DNA from: an uncultured Oscillospiraceae bacterium
GTDB taxonomy: Bacteria; Bacillota; Clostridia; Oscillospirales; Acutalibacteraceae
Length of the DNA stretch: 6,979 bases
Direction of reading: 5' to 3'
Assembly: GCA_900549155.1 (NCBI GenBank)
Contig: URNF01000110.1
Span: 1 to 6,979 of the forward strand
The translations under genes were made by a program, and so were the position numbers. The notes under the pieces were generated by a model. That model saw nothing but the letters and a program-made list of their open reading frames with translations, ran no database searches and was not told the origin of the DNA. The number at the start of each line of letters is the position of its first letter. Position 1 is the stretch's first letter. Below are positions 5,868 to 6,979 of this stretch, piece after piece.

Positions 5868-6191
5868 ATGTCTGAGACTTTGGGATTTTGCGCGGCGCTT
5901 TTCCTGGCACTGTACGGTGCGGCTTGTCTTTTGCATCGCCTGTCACTGCTCATTTTGCGTCCGACGCGGGATGTGCACAGCTTTTCTGTTGCCTATCTGC
6001 GTGAGGGAGACGAAAATGCGGAGCAGATCATCCGCTTTTTCCGCGCACAGGCGCGCCGCCGCGAGACACTTTTGCTGGTGGACGACGGTGCGGACAGCAC
6101 ACAGTGCGAAATAGCGAAAAAGCTCTGCGACGGGCGACGGGACGTGCGGTTCATCACGGCGGAAAATTTTGTCGGAGAGAATTGCATTTGA
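5868..6191 (+). CDS. Small single-membrane-segment protein of unknown function, 107 aa
   Basis: AAAGGGAG at 5852-5859, 8 nt before the ATG, supports the start. Residues 5-30 form one hydrophobic helix (LGFCAALFLALYGAACLLHRLSLLIL), followed by a short basic/Pro turn (RPTRD). A soluble domain of about 70 residues comes next with alternating strand and helix pattern: FSVAYLREGD, ENAEQIIRFFRAQARR, ETLLLVDDGADSTQCEIAKKL, DVRFIT. The strand-DDG-x-D-x-T segment resembles the start of a GT-A (family 2 glycosyltransferase) fold, but the protein stops far short of an enzyme, which needs 200 residues or more. Short membrane-tethered proteins of this look occur in clostridial genomes; I cannot give a function. 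It is divergent from the DUF4173 gene, and I found no convincing + strand promoter in the 168-nt gap. recD2 begins 58 nt downstream. Confidence 0.72.
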   Translation: MSETLGFCAALFLALYGAACLLHRLSLLILRPTRDVHSFSVAYLREGDENAEQIIRFFRAQARRRETLLLVDDGADSTQCEIAKKLCDGRRDVRFITAENFVGENCI

Positions 6192-6210
6192 ACGAGAAAT
6201 AGTATATACT
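6182..6210 (+). promoter_or_regulatory. Possible promoter and palindrome upstream of recD2
   Basis: TATACT (6205-6210, five of six) is a good -10. The only -35 candidate 17 nt upstream is TTGCAT (6182-6187), which is weak and overlaps the end of the preceding gene. The -10 lies inside the perfect 10-bp palindrome AGTATATACT (6201-6210), and the symmetry extends imperfectly over 6195-6216. It may be a promoter, an operator, or both. Confidence 0.35.
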
Positions 6211-6213
6211 GTT

Positions 6214-6239
6214 CCTATATTACTATTACGGGATATAGG
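6214..6239 (+). promoter_or_regulatory. Inverted repeat in the recD2 leader that could mask its Shine-Dalgarno
   Basis: CCTATAT (6214-6220) and ATATAGG (6233-6239) are exact inverted copies around a 12-nt loop. The right arm takes in the first bases of the Shine-Dalgarno AGGGGG (6237-6242), which sits 7 nt before the ATG. Two U-G pairs could extend the stem. It is AT-rich and short, and it forms only in transcripts that start upstream of 6214. Confidence 0.35.
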
Positions 6240-6249
6240 GGGCGGTCAC

Positions 6250-6979
6250 ATGGAAGAAACACTTTCCGGCAAGGTGGAGCGTGTGGTGTTTCACAATGCC
6301 GACAACGGCTGGACCGTCCTCGATCTGGATGCGGGAGAGACGCTGGAAAAGGTGGTCGGCGTGTTTGCGGACATTCATGTCGGCGAGGAGCTGCAGATGC
6401 AGGGCAATTTTGTCGAGCATCAGAAATTCGGCAGACAGTTCCAAATGCAGCGCTATGTTTCCACGCTCCCGACCGACACGATATCGGTCTCGCGCTATCT
6501 TTCCTCGGGTGCCGTGCGCGGCATCGGTCCGTCCACGGCGGCGCGGGTCATAGATAAATTCGGCGACGACACCCTGCGTATTTTGGAGGAAGAGCCGCTG
6601 CGACTTGCCGAGGTGCGGGGGATCACGCGCGAAAAAGCGAAAAAGCTCGGCGAGGAATTTCATGCACAAAGCGGGCTGCGCGAGCTTTTGCTGACGTTTT
6701 CCGCCTATGGCTTGACGCAGCATGAGGCGGTGCGCTGCTGGAAACGCTTCGGCGTTTCGGCGGTGTCCCGTATTCGGGATAACCCATACATACTGTACAC
6801 ACAGGAGCTGGGAATTTCCTTTGAACGTGCCGACAGTATGGCGCTGGCGATGTACGGTGAGGGCAACACGCCCAGCCGTCTCGAGGCGGGACTTTTGCAT
6901 GTGCTGCGTCACAACACCCAAAACGGGCACACCTGCCTGCCGCAGGAAAAGCTGGTGGCAGCCGCGGCGGGCATGCTCG
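6250..6979 (+). CDS. recD2: RecD2 (YrrC-type) ATP-dependent DNA helicase, N-terminal 243 residues (3' end outside window)
   Basis: RecD2 is a 5'-3' DNA helicase of superfamily 1B, present in bacteria as a stand-alone protein without RecBC, with roles in DNA repair and replication-fork maintenance. The visible part shows the family's N-terminal layout. A small beta-rich OB-like domain comes first (residues 1-72; SGKVERVVFHNADNGWTVL, then VGVFADIHVGEELQMQGNF). Helix-hairpin-helix motifs follow: SSGAVRGIGPSTAARVIDKFG (85-105), LAEVRGITREKAKKLGEEF (119-137) and a third region IRDNPYILYTQELGISFERADSMA (175-198). The frame is open to the right edge, so the Walker A motif and other helicase motifs, which come later in a protein of about 700-750 aa, cannot be checked. 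AGGGGG at 6237-6242 supports the ATG at 6250. It lies 58 nt after the 107-aa membrane-anchored gene, possibly with its own promoter. Confidence 0.93.
   Translation, partial: MEETLSGKVERVVFHNADNGWTVLDLDAGETLEKVVGVFADIHVGEELQMQGNFVEHQKFGRQFQMQRYVSTLPTDTISVSRYLSSGAVRGIGPSTAARVIDKFGDDTLRILEEEPLRLAEVRGITREKAKKLGEEFHAQSGLRELLLTFSAYGLTQHEAVRCWKRFGVSAVSRIRDNPYILYTQELGISFERADSMALAMYGEGNTPSRLEAGLLHVLRHNTQNGHTCLPQEKLVAAAAGML

Noticed and set aside
6226..6930. 234-aa minus-strand frame antisense to recD2
   Set aside because: The + strand reading shows clear RecD2 helix-hairpin-helix motifs, so this is a shadow frame.

Overview
The window looks like a chromosomal segment of a moderately GC-rich Clostridia (Bacillota), most likely a gut-type Oscillospirales/Ruminococcaceae-like bacterium. 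The basis is strong AAGGAG-type ribosome binding sites, Gram-positive secreted proteins with C-terminal cell-wall sorting signals, a DUF4173-type membrane protein, and a RecD2 (YrrC-type) helicase. The genus call is inference. No RNA gene, insertion sequence, phage gene or CRISPR array was seen.

Left part (1-3207, + strand): the end of a cell-surface gene cluster. It contains the 3' end of an unrecognised protein with a probable extracellular beta-rich domain, a 227-aa secreted protein ending in SPQTGD + membrane segment + basic tail, an 83-aa cytosolic-looking protein of unknown function, and a 591-aa secreted protein. The last has GLUG-type repeats, three CXXC pairs and an SPETGD sorting signal. 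Gaps are 14, 25 and 38 nt, every gene has a good Shine-Dalgarno sequence, and no internal terminator is visible. A very strong intrinsic terminator (3176-3207) closes the unit, so it probably is one operon. The two sorted proteins share the uncommon SPxTGD motif, so one sortase, encoded outside the window, may anchor both.

Middle part (3214-4161, + strand): a separate small transcription unit with its own sigma-A-like promoter. It encodes a 151-aa DUF2691-like protein and a 107-aa helical hypothetical protein. A perfect 17-bp inverted repeat (4125-4161) separates it from the convergent minus-strand gene.

Right part: a 510-aa polytopic membrane protein of the DUF4173 type on the minus strand (4167-5699). 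It is driven by a well-formed extended -10 promoter (5733-5761) overlapped by an imperfect inverted repeat that could be an operator. Divergent from it are a 107-aa single-membrane-segment protein (5868-6191) and then recD2 (6250 to the right edge, truncated before its helicase core). The recD2 leader contains a palindrome and an inverted repeat whose right arm covers the first bases of its Shine-Dalgarno.

No clear new biological system is complete within the window. The most interesting parts are the SPxTGD surface operon with an unsecreted small protein embedded in it, the DUF2691-like/107-aa pair, and three inverted repeats placed at regulatory positions.
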